Origin: Novosphingobium sp.
GTDB taxonomy: Bacteria > Pseudomonadota > Alphaproteobacteria > Sphingomonadales > Sphingomonadaceae
Assembly: GCA_004211435.1 (NCBI GenBank)
Contig: SECS01000003.1
Span: 46,088-110,087 of the forward strand
DNA length: 64,000 bases
Direction: 5' to 3'
The position numbers were made by a program, and so were the translations under genes. Below, piece after piece: positions 30,001 through 40,058 of this stretch (position 1 is its first letter; every line of letters begins with the position of its first letter). The notes below the pieces were generated by a model, which saw only the letters and a program-made list of their open reading frames with translations, was not told where the DNA came from and ran no database searches.

Positions 30001-30009
30001 TGGACTAGC

Positions 30010-32985
30010 TCATTCCGCATCGTCGCCCTCCCCGCCGAGCTGGCCCAGCCACTCGTCGAGCCGCATCAGCTGGTCATAGTCGTTGTAGCCGCCGATGTCG
30101 GGATTGAGCCGCGCGGTGAACGGCTCGCTACCCAGGATCCAGCGATCGATCGCCTCGATCAGATAGCGCGTGGTCTCCGAGATGAATTCCTCACGCGGAA
30201 TGCCCGTGCGGCGCCTGTCTTCGAGGATTGGCTCTTCCCAATAGCCGAAGGCATTCTCGCCGCGCTGCTTGGGATCGCGCGACAGCGACCAGTATTCGAA
30301 GCGCTCGGCCGCGCCCGAGACGCCCTCGAAGCCGCCCTGCTCGGCGATCATGCCGATCAGCCCGAGCTGGAGTGCGAAGCCCTCCTGGACCATCGATCGC
30401 GAAGGCGGCTGGCCGGTCTTGTAGTCGACCACGGCGAGCTTGCCGTCGGGCAGCCGGTCGATGCGGTCGGCGCGGCCGTGGACTCTCACGCCCTTGACCA
30501 GCATGTCGCCCTTGCGCTCGCTGGCCAGGACCGTGCGGCCCTCTTCGCGCAGGCGGCCGATCTCGTCGCCGATCCAAGCGAGCGCCGCAACGAGCCGCGG
30601 CCGCCAGAGCGTGCGCATCAGCGGGTGCGCAGACATCGCGTCGAGTTCTTCGTCGGCGATCTGCAGCAGGTCGCCGCCGTCCTTGTGCCAGCGTTCGAGG
30701 ATCGCGTGGACCGCGGTGCCCTTCCAGGCGGCCGAGGGTTCGGCGTCGAGCGCATCGAGCGAGGACAGCCGCAGGATCGAGCTCGCGTAGAACTGGTAGG
30801 GATCGCCGCGCAGGCGATCGAGCCCGGTCACGGCGATTTCGACCTTGCGCTGCTCGGCACTGGGCATCGGCTGCGGCTGTTCGTAGCGCGGCGCCGGTGC
30901 GGCATCGTCGATCGCGCGCGCCAGGGTGACGGCGCGGGTCTCTTCATGCGCCTTGAGAAGTTCACCGAGCATGGCCTTGACGCGCAGGACGAAGCGCGAG
31001 GGAATCACCGGCGCGCCTTCGTCGCGCTGCGCCCAGGACAGCACGACCTCGGGCGCGCCGAGCGCGGCCGCGAGATCGTGCGCCGACAGACCAATGCGGA
31101 AGTCCGCGCCCGGCACGCCGAGCGCGCGCAGCACGGCCGGCGGCAGCAGCGCGTCGGGCGACGGCGAGGCCGGCCAGACGCCCTCGGTCAGCCCGCCGCA
31201 GATCACCAGGTCGGCGCGGCTCATCCGCGCCTCGATCAGGCCGTAGACCGAAACGCGTGGGTGGCCGCCCCACGGCGGGCGCACGGCCTGGCGGTCCATC
31301 GCGTCGCGCAGCACGGCGTGGAGTTCGCGCGGATCGATGCGGGTTTCGGCCGCGCGCGCAGCCTCGCGCAGGTCCTCGACGAAGGACGACAGCGCGCGGC
31401 CGTCGGGCTTGCCCCAGAGCGCAGTGCCGCAAAGCGCCTCGGCAACCGAGGCCAGCCTTTCGAGCAGGTCGGCGAGCGAGGCGCCGTCGGCGAAAGCGAA
31501 CAGCGGCGCGAGCATGGCCTCGACCCCGCCCCACCAGTCGCGAACCCGGCCCTTGTCCGCCGCCGCGGCGATCGGCGCAAGCCCGGCCGCAGGCCGCGGG
31601 CCGCGCAAGGCAAGGTCGAGGCTGCGCGCGGCTTCGAGCCAGGCCGGGCGATCCGCCTCGGCCGAAACCAGCGGATGCGTCAGCAGCGCGAGCAGCGGCA
31701 CCGGCGCAGCCTGCTCGGCGACGAGTTCGGCGAGCAGCAGCAGCAGGCGCCCGGCCGGGGTCAGCGCCAGCGGCTGGCCGGCGGTGTCGTCGGCCTCGAT
31801 GCCCCAGCGCTGCAGCAGCGCGACGACCCTGCCGGCGAGCCCGCGGTCGGGGGTGATCAGCGCGACCCGACGCTCGGGCTGCTCGAGCGCCTCGCGGATC
31901 AGCACGGCGATCGCCTGCGCCTCCTCGCCCGGATGCGCGGTCTCCATCAGCCGCACGCCCGAGAGGCGGCGCTGGTCGGCGGGCAGCTCGACCCAGCGCG
32001 CCGAGACCGCGGGCGGCAGGAACAGGTTGGAAATCGCGCGGCTGCGCTCGGGCGGCGCGGCGCTCATCCCGGCGCGATGCCAGGGCTGCACCTCGTCGCG
32101 CGCGACCCCCATGCGGTTGAGCAGTAACTTGAGGTGGTATTGCGGATGGCTTGCAGCGTCGTTGCGACCGAATTGCGGGGCATCTGCAGACACGGATTTG
32201 CCTGCGTTTCCGAGCGAATCCCATACCTCTGCGTCGAGCGAAAGGTCGAGATCGGGCAGGATCACGGCGCCTTTCGGCAGCTCCGAAACCACCCGCAAAA
32301 GCCGCGCCAGCGCCGGCGAGGCGCTGGTCACCCCCGCCGCAACCACCGGATTTCGCGGGGGATTTTCGGCCCAGCGCGCGGCGGCATGATCGAACAGCAG
32401 GTTCCGCCGCGTCGGCGCATCGACCATCTCGCGCTCGGCCAGTTCTGCGTTCCAATGCGCCTGGACCATCAGGAACGCCCGCGTCGAATCCTGCCAGTGC
32501 CGCGCCAGGTCTCCAACGATTCCAATGACTTCCTCGGACAGCAGGTCGATCGGAGCAATCCCCTCGACCAGCAGCCGATCCATCGTCCGCCCCAGTTCGA
32601 AAGCCCGCCGCAGCAGCGCTGCGCCCTGCCCCGCCTTGTCGCCCTCGACCGCCCGCAAATGATGCGCGAGCCGCAGCCAACGCCAGGTCGGATCGGCCGC
32701 CCGCGGGACTTCCGCGCCCGCTCCCAGCGGGTCAAGCAGCGCGCCCAGCGTCTCGTCGAGATCGAGATCGCCCACCGCCGCCATCCGCGGCAACAGCATG
32801 CCGGCACCCGAAAGCCGAATGAAGGCCTCGGTCACGGTGCGCACCGCGCGCTGGCTCGGCAGCAGCAGGGTCAGCCGGGCGAGGCCCAGTTCACCGTCCG
32901 AATAGCGCGGGATCAGCCCCGCGACGAGCGCATCGGCGAAACCGCGGTGCGCGGCGATCGAGTAGATCCGCGGGCCCTCAGGCAC
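30010..32985 (-). CDS. addB: Double-strand break repair protein AddB
   Basis: A 991-residue partner of AddA, of the alphaproteobacterial AddB type. It has an inactivated helicase-like N-terminal half and a C-terminal RecB-family nuclease with ADRIDRLPDGK and VVDYKTGQPP near residue 850. I saw no obvious four-cysteine iron-sulfur set like that of Bacillus AddB. The start is GTG (VPEGPRIYS), overlapping the murU stop by 8 bases, so translation is coupled to murU. The order murU-addB-addA is conserved in alphaproteobacteria. Confidence 0.94.
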   Translation of the reverse strand: MPEGPRIYSIAAHRGFADALVAGLIPRYSDGELGLARLTLLLPSQRAVRTVTEAFIRLSGAGMLLPRMAAVGDLDLDETLGALLDPLGAGAEVPRAADPTWRWLRLAHHLRAVEGDKAGQGAALLRRAFELGRTMDRLLVEGIAPIDLLSEEVIGIVGDLARHWQDSTRAFLMVQAHWNAELAEREMVDAPTRRNLLFDHAAARWAENPPRNPVVAAGVTSASPALARLLRVVSELPKGAVILPDLDLSLDAEVWDSLGNAGKSVSADAPQFGRNDAASHPQYHLKLLLNRMGVARDEVQPWHRAGMSAAPPERSRAISNLFLPPAVSARWVELPADQRRLSGVRLMETAHPGEEAQAIAVLIREALEQPERRVALITPDRGLAGRVVALLQRWGIEADDTAGQPLALTPAGRLLLLLAELVAEQAAPVPLLALLTHPLVSAEADRPAWLEAARSLDLALRGPRPAAGLAPIAAAADKGRVRDWWGGVEAMLAPLFAFADGASLADLLERLASVAEALCGTALWGKPDGRALSSFVEDLREAARAAETRIDPRELHAVLRDAMDRQAVRPPWGGHPRVSVYGLIEARMSRADLVICGGLTEGVWPASPSPDALLPPAVLRALGVPGADFRIGLSAHDLAAALGAPEVVLSWAQRDEGAPVIPSRFVLRVKAMLGELLKAHEETRAVTLARAIDDAAPAPRYEQPQPMPSAEQRKVEIAVTGLDRLRGDPYQFYASSILRLSSLDALDAEPSAAWKGTAVHAILERWHKDGGDLLQIADEELDAMSAHPLMRTLWRPRLVAALAWIGDEIGRLREEGRTVLASERKGDMLVKGVRVHGRADRIDRLPDGKLAVVDYKTGQPPSRSMVQEGFALQLGLIGMIAEQGGFEGVSGAAERFEYWSLSRDPKQRGENAFGYWEEPILEDRRRTGIPREEFISETTRYLIEAIDRWILGSEPFTARLNPDIGGYNDYDQLMRLDEWLGQLGGEGDDAE

Positions 32986-33697
32986 GCGTCAGCAGCGCCT
33001 CGGTCGGCGCGATCGCGCCGGGCTCGCCGACCTCGCACCACAGGCCCGTGTGCGACAGGCCGTAGAGCCGCTCCTCGGCAATCGCGCGCTCCCACAGCAC
33101 GTTGGTCGAGAAAGCGCCCGCGGGCGCCTCGCGCAGCAGCCGGTGCGAAACGATCTGGATACCGGTATAGATGAACGGCGCGATCCGCCCCGTGCGGCGA
33201 CGGCTGATCCGGCCGAGCGGATCGAGATGAAAGTCGCCCTTGCCCTCGTAGTTGAACGCACGCGCATGCGGCACGACGAGTAGCAGCGCGTCCATCTTGT
33301 CCGCATCCCAGCGGTCGGACAGCTCGCGGAACACGTTGCGCGGACCGTCGAGCCAGATGTTGTCGCTGTTCAGGCAGAAGAACGGATCGGGCAGCAGCGG
33401 CGCCGCCTTGACCATGCCGCCACCGGTCTCGAGCAACAGGTCGCGCTCGTCCGAAATCGCGGTTTCCGGCCCTTTCTTGCGCGCCTGAAGATGGGCTTCG
33501 AGCGCGTCGGCGAGGTAGTGAACGTTGACCACGGCCTTGGCGACGCCGGCATTGGCAAGCCCGTCGAGACTGTAGTCGATCAACGCCTTGCCGTTGACGC
33601 GAACCAGCGGCTTGGGCTGGCTCGCGGTCAGCGGCCGCATGCGCTTGCCGAGGCCTGCGGCCATGACCATGGCGGTATCGGATGCGAGATCGCTCAC
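32978..33697 (-). CDS. murU: N-acetylmuramate 1-phosphate uridylyltransferase (MurU type)
   Basis: A 239-residue nucleotidyltransferase with the G-x-G-x-R motif in MAAGLGKRMRPLT (residues 12-24) and the QPKPLV segment. Metal-binding acidic residues appear in LNSDNIW. Placed directly after amgK and coupled to it by a GTGA overlap, it fits the MurU/AmgK pair that recycles cell-wall MurNAc to UDP-MurNAc by a route bypassing MurA. The GTG start was chosen from the overlap; the longer upstream frame is amgK antisense-like. The pair is known from Pseudomonas and alphaproteobacteria. Confidence 0.88.
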   Translation of the reverse strand: MSDLASDTAMVMAAGLGKRMRPLTASQPKPLVRVNGKALIDYSLDGLANAGVAKAVVNVHYLADALEAHLQARKKGPETAISDERDLLLETGGGMVKAAPLLPDPFFCLNSDNIWLDGPRNVFRELSDRWDADKMDALLLVVPHARAFNYEGKGDFHLDPLGRISRRRTGRIAPFIYTGIQIVSHRLLREAPAGAFSTNVLWERAIAEERLYGLSHTGLWCEVGEPGAIAPTEALLTRA

Positions 33698-34683
33698 AGA
33701 TCGTAGCTCCCGCCGCCCGCCTGACGCAGCTCTGCCGGCACGTTCGCGTCGAACCAGGCCGCCACGGGCGCCAGCGCCGGATGCGCGAGATCGCGTTCGA
33801 GCAGCGCCCAGACGCGCGGGATCAGATCGAGGTAGCGCGGCTTGCCGTCGCGCTTCCACAGGCGGACGAAGATGCCGACGATCTTGGCGTTCCGCTGCGC
33901 GCCGAGCCTTGCGTAGTCGGCGAAGAAGTCCTCGGCCGGGACACCGGTCTTCTGGATATAGTGATCGAACATCTCAGCCTCGAGCTCGGGCGAGACGTCA
34001 CGGCGCGCGTCCTGCAGCAGCGAGACGAGATCGTAGGCGCGGTGGCCGATCAGCGCGTCTTGGAAATCGAGCAGACCCTGCTTGTGCAGTTCGCCGAGCA
34101 GCATGATGTTCTCGGCGTGATAGTCGCGCAGTACGGTGACGCCGGGGCGCTGACGCAACGCCAGCGGCTTGAGCACCTGCTCCCAGGCCTCGGCATAGCC
34201 CGCGCCGTCGACGTAGAGGTTCTGCGCCGGGCAGTACCAGTCGACGAACAGCTTCGCCTCGCGCTGGTATTCGGGAATGCCGTAGTCGAGGAAAGGCCCC
34301 GACGGCAGGCGATGGAGATCGACCAGCGCATCGACCGCAGCGCGATAGACTTCGCGCTCGTCGGCGGGCCACTGATCGAGATAGTCGCGCATCCGCGCCA
34401 GGCCGAAGTCCTCCAGCAGCACCAGCCCGCGTCCTGCGTCCTCGGCCAGGATCCGCGGTGCGCGCATGCCGTTGCTGTCGAGCCACTTGGCAGCGCGCAG
34501 AAACGGACCGGGATCCTCGTGCGGCGGCGGCGCGTCCATCAGCATCGCGGTCTTGTCGCCGCGCCGGATGCGGAAGTAGCGGCGGAACGAGGCGTCGCCG
34601 GCAAGCGGCTCGACCTCGCTGCCGCCCCAGCCGGCGTTGTCGAGGAAATGGTCCAGGCCTTCGGGCATCACGGTCAGAGACAT
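33694..34683 (-). CDS. amgK: N-acetylmuramate/N-acetylglucosamine kinase (AmgK type)
   Basis: A 329-residue aminoglycoside-phosphotransferase-fold kinase. The nucleotide-binding N-lobe has GDASFRRYFRI near residue 29. The catalytic loop reads RDYHAEN (186-192) and the metal-binding Asp206 is in LLDFQDALIGHRAYDL. AmgK phosphorylates the anomeric carbon of MurNAc or GlcNAc, feeding MurU next door. It overlaps tsaE by 10 bases upstream and murU by GTGA downstream. The start at MSLTVMPEG is likely, with a second Met six codons later as an alternative. Confidence 0.87.
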   Translation of the reverse strand: MSLTVMPEGLDHFLDNAGWGGSEVEPLAGDASFRRYFRIRRGDKTAMLMDAPPPHEDPGPFLRAAKWLDSNGMRAPRILAEDAGRGLVLLEDFGLARMRDYLDQWPADEREVYRAAVDALVDLHRLPSGPFLDYGIPEYQREAKLFVDWYCPAQNLYVDGAGYAEAWEQVLKPLALRQRPGVTVLRDYHAENIMLLGELHKQGLLDFQDALIGHRAYDLVSLLQDARRDVSPELEAEMFDHYIQKTGVPAEDFFADYARLGAQRNAKIVGIFVRLWKRDGKPRYLDLIPRVWALLERDLAHPALAPVAAWFDANVPAELRQAGGGSYDL

Positions 34684-35123
34684 GGCAGCCGCCCTAGCCA
34701 ATCCGCCCCCGCCTCCACAATCGCAATCCGCCCGGTGCCCACATCTTCGAGCGCAATCGCGAGGCAGCCCGGCTCATGCCCGAAACCGCCGGCATGCTCG
34801 GGCCATTCGGCCAGCAGCGCCGCTCCCTGACGGTAGTCGTCGAGCCCGATTTCCTCGGCCTCGGCCGGGTGCGACAGGCGGTAGAAGTCGGCGTGAACCA
34901 GAGGCATGCGGGTCGAGGGCGGTTCGTAGAGCTCGACGATCGCGAAGCTCGGCGATGGTGTCTCGCCCAGGTGGCCGAGCGCGGCGATGATTGCCCGCGC
35001 GAGAGTGGTTTTCCCCGCTCCCAGCCCGCCCGAAAGCGCGACCACGTCACCCGGCTGAAGTTTCGCGGCGATAGCCTGGCCGAAGCGCTCCATCGCGTGC
35101 AGATCGGGCAGATCGATCCTCAC
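34674..35123 (-). CDS. tsaE: tRNA t6A biosynthesis ATPase TsaE
   Basis: A 149-residue P-loop ATPase (formerly YjeE) needed with TsaB and TsaD to form N6-threonylcarbamoyladenosine in ANN-decoding tRNAs. The Walker A motif GGLGAGKTT is at residues 32-40, and HADFYRL carries the conserved acidic residue. The start is GTG inside a GTGA overlap with divL. Its neighbours divL and amgK are the conserved alphaproteobacterial context. A longer upstream frame was rejected because it runs inside divL. Confidence 0.94.
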   Translation of the reverse strand: MRIDLPDLHAMERFGQAIAAKLQPGDVVALSGGLGAGKTTLARAIIAALGHLGETPSPSFAIVELYEPPSTRMPLVHADFYRLSHPAEAEEIGLDDYRQGAALLAEWPEHAGGFGHEPGCLAIALEDVGTGRIAIVEAGADWLGRLPCL

Positions 35124-37477
35124 GGCAGTTCGACGATCGCCGCTGTCCCCTGGCCCGGCTCGGACAGCAGCTCGAGCGTGCCCCCGTGCGCCTCGACGAG
35201 CTGACGCGCGAGCGGCAGACCCAGGCCCTGACGGCGCTCGACGGCCTTGCCGTCGGCGCTGACTTTCAGGCCGCCAAGCGCCCGCGCAAGCATAGCTGCG
35301 TCCATGCCGGGACCGTTGTCCGAGATGACCACACGCGCCCAATCCTGCCCTTTGACCTTGTGCCGCGACAGCTCGACGAGAATGCGGCCGCCGCCGGGGG
35401 TCGCCTGGATGGCATTGTCGAGCAGGTGCCCGAGCGCCCGGCCGAGCCGGCGCGGATCGCCCGATATGCGCCCGGCCGTAGCCTTGTTGCCGCGCAGATC
35501 GAGCGCGAGTTCGGCGCGACGGATGCGCGGTTCGCGCTCCTCGACCAGCCGCGTGACGAAGGGCATGAGGTCGATCTCCTCGCGCGCGAGCGGCAGGATG
35601 CCGGCTTCGCTCTGCGAGAGGTCGAGCACGGACTCGATCTGCTCGCCCAGGCGTTCGACCGAGGCGAGGATCGCGGTCACATATTCCTGACCGGTGTCGG
35701 ACAGGCCGCCGCCCAGCCCCGCCTGGAGCAGTTCGGCAAAGCCGCCGATCGAAGTCAGTGGCGTGCGGAACTCGTAGCTCATGTTGGCAAGGAAGCGCGT
35801 CTTGACCGCATCGGCCTCGACCAGCGCGGCATTGCGTTCGCGCAAGGCTTCTTCTGCCTTTTGCGAGTCGGTGATGTCGAGCACGGTCAGCAGACCGTTG
35901 CCATCGGGCAGCGGCACGCCGGCGAATTCGAGCGTGCGGCCGTCGGCCAAGTGGACGCGGCCGCCAGTCTGCTTGCGATCGAGCGTCGCGGCACGGACGA
36001 CGTTACCCACGCCCTTGGCCTGCGGCGGCCGCATGAGCCGCGCGGCGATGCGCTTGAGCAGATCCTCGATGTGCGGGTGCGTGTCGAGGAAATCGCTGTC
36101 GAGCCCCCAGTCGGCGGCGAAGCGACGGTTCCACAGCTGCATGCGACCATCGGGCGCGAAGACCGCGATCGATTCGAACAGGCTGTCGAAGGTCGCCGTG
36201 CGCGTGCGCAGCAACGTGTCGCGCACCGCCGAAAGGCGCAGCTGCTCGGTGCGATCCTCGGCCACGAGCACGAGCCCGCCATCGGGCATCGGCTGCGCAA
36301 CGATACGCACATGAGTGCCGTCACCGAGCGGCCAGGCCTCTTCCTGTGCCTCGCTGGCGGCAAACCAGTCGGCCTTCTCGCGGCGCCAGGCCTGATAGTC
36401 GCGCGCCTCGGGCACACGGCCGGCGTCACGCGCGATGTCGAGCAGGCGCTCGAACGGCGGCGGATTGAGCACGTGCGCTGGGGTCAGCGCGAAGAGGCGC
36501 TGGAAGGGCTGGTTGGCGAAGGTCAGCTGCCGCTTGTGATCGAACTGCGCGACGCCCGCCGAAAGCTGATCGAGCATCGAGCGCTGCGCATCGCGGAACG
36601 CCTTGAACTCGCGGCCCAGCTCCTCGAGGTCCTCGACGTCGATCGCATAGCCGGCGATGCCGTCGTCGATCAGCGGCAGATCGCTGACGCGCAATGCGCG
36701 GCGTGCGCCGTCGATCGTCGCGTGGACCATGCGCTCGATGGGCAGCTTCTGCTGCGCGGCCTGAAGCGCGACCTGGGCGGCGGTGAGCCCATCTACCGCC
36801 TCGACGAGTTCGGTACCCTTCTCGACGACGCTTTCGGCATTCTTGCCCGCGACCGCGGCAACATAGGCCGAATTGACCAGCCGCAGCCGCCCGTCGTGGC
36901 CGCGGAACCACATCGGCATCGGCGCGGCTTCGATCAGCGAGACGAGCGCACTGAAATCGCCGCGCGCGCGCGCGGCTTCGGCGCGCAGCTTGACCAGTTC
37001 GCTCTCGCTATCGGAAAAGTCGAAGACCCAGACCAGCGCAGCCCCACCCGGCGAGACGTGCGGATCGGCAAGGTGGCCGCGCAAAGCCAACGACCGGCGC
37101 GACCCGCGCGGCGTCGCCACCATGCGGAACGGCGCAGCGGTCTTCTGGGTGCGGCGGACCTCCGTGGTCAACTCGGCGAGCTGTTCGGCGGTCAGGCCCT
37201 TGTCGCCCGTATCGAGCTCGGTAAGGAACTGCGGCACGGTTTCTAGCCCCAGCCAGTTGGCCAGGCGCTGCGGCGCCTCGATCCGCCCATCGGCGCGGAC
37301 CAGCAGCGGCAGCGCGGGCGATTCGTCGATCATGCGTGCGAGCCGGCGCATCGAACGCTGGCCGGCCTCGGCGCGTTGCTGACGCACCCGCGCCATCACG
37401 ATCGCCCAACCCGCGGCGAGCGTCCAGGCTGCCAGCAGCATTCCCAGGAGGACAAGCACGGTCTGGCTAAGGATCAT
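35120..37477 (-). CDS. divL: DivL-type cell-cycle pseudo-histidine kinase with Tyr in the H-box
   Basis: A 785-residue membrane-anchored protein. An N-terminal helix (residues 6-28) is followed by three PAS-like segments (near residues 190, 300 and 430), a HisKA dimerisation domain and a HATPase domain (LLDNAIQATPGG, ISDNGPGMD, GLGLPLARQLVEAHGG). The phospho-accepting His is replaced by Tyr568 in ANMSYEFRTPLT, as in Caulobacter DivL, which reads DivK state and controls CckA rather than phosphorylating a partner itself. Length and the tsaE/ahcY context match DivL. ATG start. A terminator separates it from ahcY upstream. Confidence 0.86.
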   Translation of the reverse strand: MILSQTVLVLLGMLLAAWTLAAGWAIVMARVRQQRAEAGQRSMRRLARMIDESPALPLLVRADGRIEAPQRLANWLGLETVPQFLTELDTGDKGLTAEQLAELTTEVRRTQKTAAPFRMVATPRGSRRSLALRGHLADPHVSPGGAALVWVFDFSDSESELVKLRAEAARARGDFSALVSLIEAAPMPMWFRGHDGRLRLVNSAYVAAVAGKNAESVVEKGTELVEAVDGLTAAQVALQAAQQKLPIERMVHATIDGARRALRVSDLPLIDDGIAGYAIDVEDLEELGREFKAFRDAQRSMLDQLSAGVAQFDHKRQLTFANQPFQRLFALTPAHVLNPPPFERLLDIARDAGRVPEARDYQAWRREKADWFAASEAQEEAWPLGDGTHVRIVAQPMPDGGLVLVAEDRTEQLRLSAVRDTLLRTRTATFDSLFESIAVFAPDGRMQLWNRRFAADWGLDSDFLDTHPHIEDLLKRIAARLMRPPQAKGVGNVVRAATLDRKQTGGRVHLADGRTLEFAGVPLPDGNGLLTVLDITDSQKAEEALRERNAALVEADAVKTRFLANMSYEFRTPLTSIGGFAELLQAGLGGGLSDTGQEYVTAILASVERLGEQIESVLDLSQSEAGILPLAREEIDLMPFVTRLVEEREPRIRRAELALDLRGNKATAGRISGDPRRLGRALGHLLDNAIQATPGGGRILVELSRHKVKGQDWARVVISDNGPGMDAAMLARALGGLKVSADGKAVERRQGLGLPLARQLVEAHGGTLELLSEPGQGTAAIVELP

Positions 37478-37577
37478 CGCATCTTGGGTATGAGGCGGCG
37501 GGTAGGATTACAAGGGGATGCCACCCGCTCTTCGCCGTGTTCGCAGATGCGCCCACAGATGCGGTGGGTATAAACGC

Positions 37578-37614
37578 AAACGCCGACCTCACCCGCAAGG
37601 TGAGATCGGCGTTT
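37578..37614 (-). terminator. Terminator of ahcY
   Basis: A 16-bp stem with one mismatch (AAACGCCGACCTCACC/GGTGAGATCGGCGTTT) and a CGCAA loop stands between the ahcY stop and the divL start. The stem begins with AAA and ends with TTT, so it can act on either strand. It should insulate divL and the genes downstream from ahcY transcription. Confidence 0.75.
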
Positions 37615-37664
37615 CCCGATCGCGCGGCGCCGAGCCTCATGCGAAGCCCGACGCGAGGCCGCGA

Positions 37665-39071
<1,407 letters not shown>

Positions 39072-39179
39072 GGTGGGGAAACTCCTGCTGCTTGAACCCG
39101 CGATCCGACCCTGCCGGATGCAAGGACGGGCGGTTGCACGATTGCCCCGCCCTTAGCCCAGGCGGGCATTAGGTGGCAA

Positions 39180-39199
39180 ATATAAAGATTGCTTTATAT
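39180..39199. promoter_or_regulatory. ahcY: Palindromic operator upstream of ahcY (SahR-like site)
   Basis: ATATAAAG-ATTG-CTTTATAT is a perfect 8-bp inverted repeat with a 4-base spacer, about 110 bases before the ahcY start. AT-rich ATATAAAG-type palindromes upstream of methionine-cycle genes are described for the ArsR-family SAH-responsive regulator SahR in Proteobacteria. The assignment to SahR is an inference from memory of the motif, and no sahR gene is in the window. Confidence 0.65.
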
Positions 39200-39275
39200 G
39201 ATCGCCAGGCAGTTCACGCAGATGATCTGCTGATAGGAAGCGGCACCCGCTTCATATCAGCACGAGAACGCGAAT

Positions 39276-39301
39276 GGGCGGCCCCTTCTCAGGAGCCGCC
39301 C
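39276..39301 (-). terminator. Probable terminator hairpin
   Basis: GGGCGGC pairs with GCCGCCC around a 12-base loop, 47 bases past the stop of the exported-protein gene at 39348. No strong U-tract is present. Confidence 0.5.
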
Positions 39302-39347
39302 ACCGTTCCCCGCAGAGGTTGGGGAGATACCGACCGCGCGCTGTCGC

Positions 39348-39872
39348 TTAACGACCGGCCCAGGCGAGACGCGTCGTCGAGCCATAGTCGGACAGCAGCT
39401 GATCGGCCGCTTCTTCCAAGGTCGCGCGACCGCGCACGGTGGCGAGATTGCGCGCCACAGACTTGAGTTCGGCACAGCCGAGCCACGGGTGCCCCTGCCC
39501 GTAACCATTGGCCATGACGGTGCTCAGGCGGTCGAGCGCACGCTGGGCGCCGGCGGCGCCATAGCGGCGCGCCATCTCACCCTTGAGCTCGGCGTTGGCG
39601 GCGTTCAGATCGGACAGCTGGTTCGTGGTGAAGCGTCCGTAGTCGGCCTGGAAATTGTCGGCGGTGGTGCGGCAGCGCAGGCCGGTCACCATCAGCATGA
39701 TGTCGAGACGGCGCACCTTCTCGGCACCGCTCATCGAACCGGCGGCATGCGCGGGCGTCGCGGCGGCGATGCCCAGCGTCAGCGCGGCAAGTCCCAGCAT
39801 CGTCGAACCGAGCAAGGAAGAGCCCAGCATCTTGGTGTCGGCAGCACGCGCCGCCGTGTAATTCGGTGTCAT
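39348..39872 (-). CDS. Exported protein of unknown function
   Basis: A 174-residue protein with a long N-region and a hydrophobic signal core (LGSTMLGLAALTLGIAAATPAHA, cleavage near residue 43). The mature part is helical, with EKVRRLDIMLMVTGLRCRTT and PWLGCAELK each carrying one cysteine that could pair. I know no domain for it. It is adjacent to ahcY on the same strand, so similar proteins may carry misleading hydrolase names. Start chosen at MTPNYTAARAADTK behind GGGGAGA. Confidence 0.72.
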   Translation of the reverse strand: MTPNYTAARAADTKMLGSSLLGSTMLGLAALTLGIAAATPAHAAGSMSGAEKVRRLDIMLMVTGLRCRTTADNFQADYGRFTTNQLSDLNAANAELKGEMARRYGAAGAQRALDRLSTVMANGYGQGHPWLGCAELKSVARNLATVRGRATLEEAADQLLSDYGSTTRLAWAGR

Positions 39873-40058
39873 CGGTAGTCTCCCCGCGGAGCAGCGTCCC
39901 CGCGAGAAATCCAATGCGCCCGGCGTCGTTAGCATCGCTTCAATTTCGGCGGTTAAGGAGAAATAAAGCATGGTCGGCCGTTGTCGCGCGGCAGCCTTGG
40001 CCTATATCTCCGGCGGCCCAGATTTCTTTGACCGATTCCCATTAGGAAGGATGATGCG

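Noticed and set aside
26422..32127. Very long plus-strand open frame of about 1,900 codons opposite addA and addB
   Set aside because: It is the mirror frame of two real GC-rich genes, rich in Arg, Gly, Ala and Asp, crosses the intergenic repeat and shows no domain. GC-rich codon use removes stops from the opposite strand.
35186..37246. 686-codon plus-strand frame opposite divL
   Set aside because: Antisense to the kinase, with no recognisable fold.
39072..39180. SAH or SAM riboswitch in the ahcY leader
   Set aside because: I looked for the conserved core and pseudoknot of SAH and SAM-II/SAM-V riboswitches and did not see them; the palindrome explains control better.
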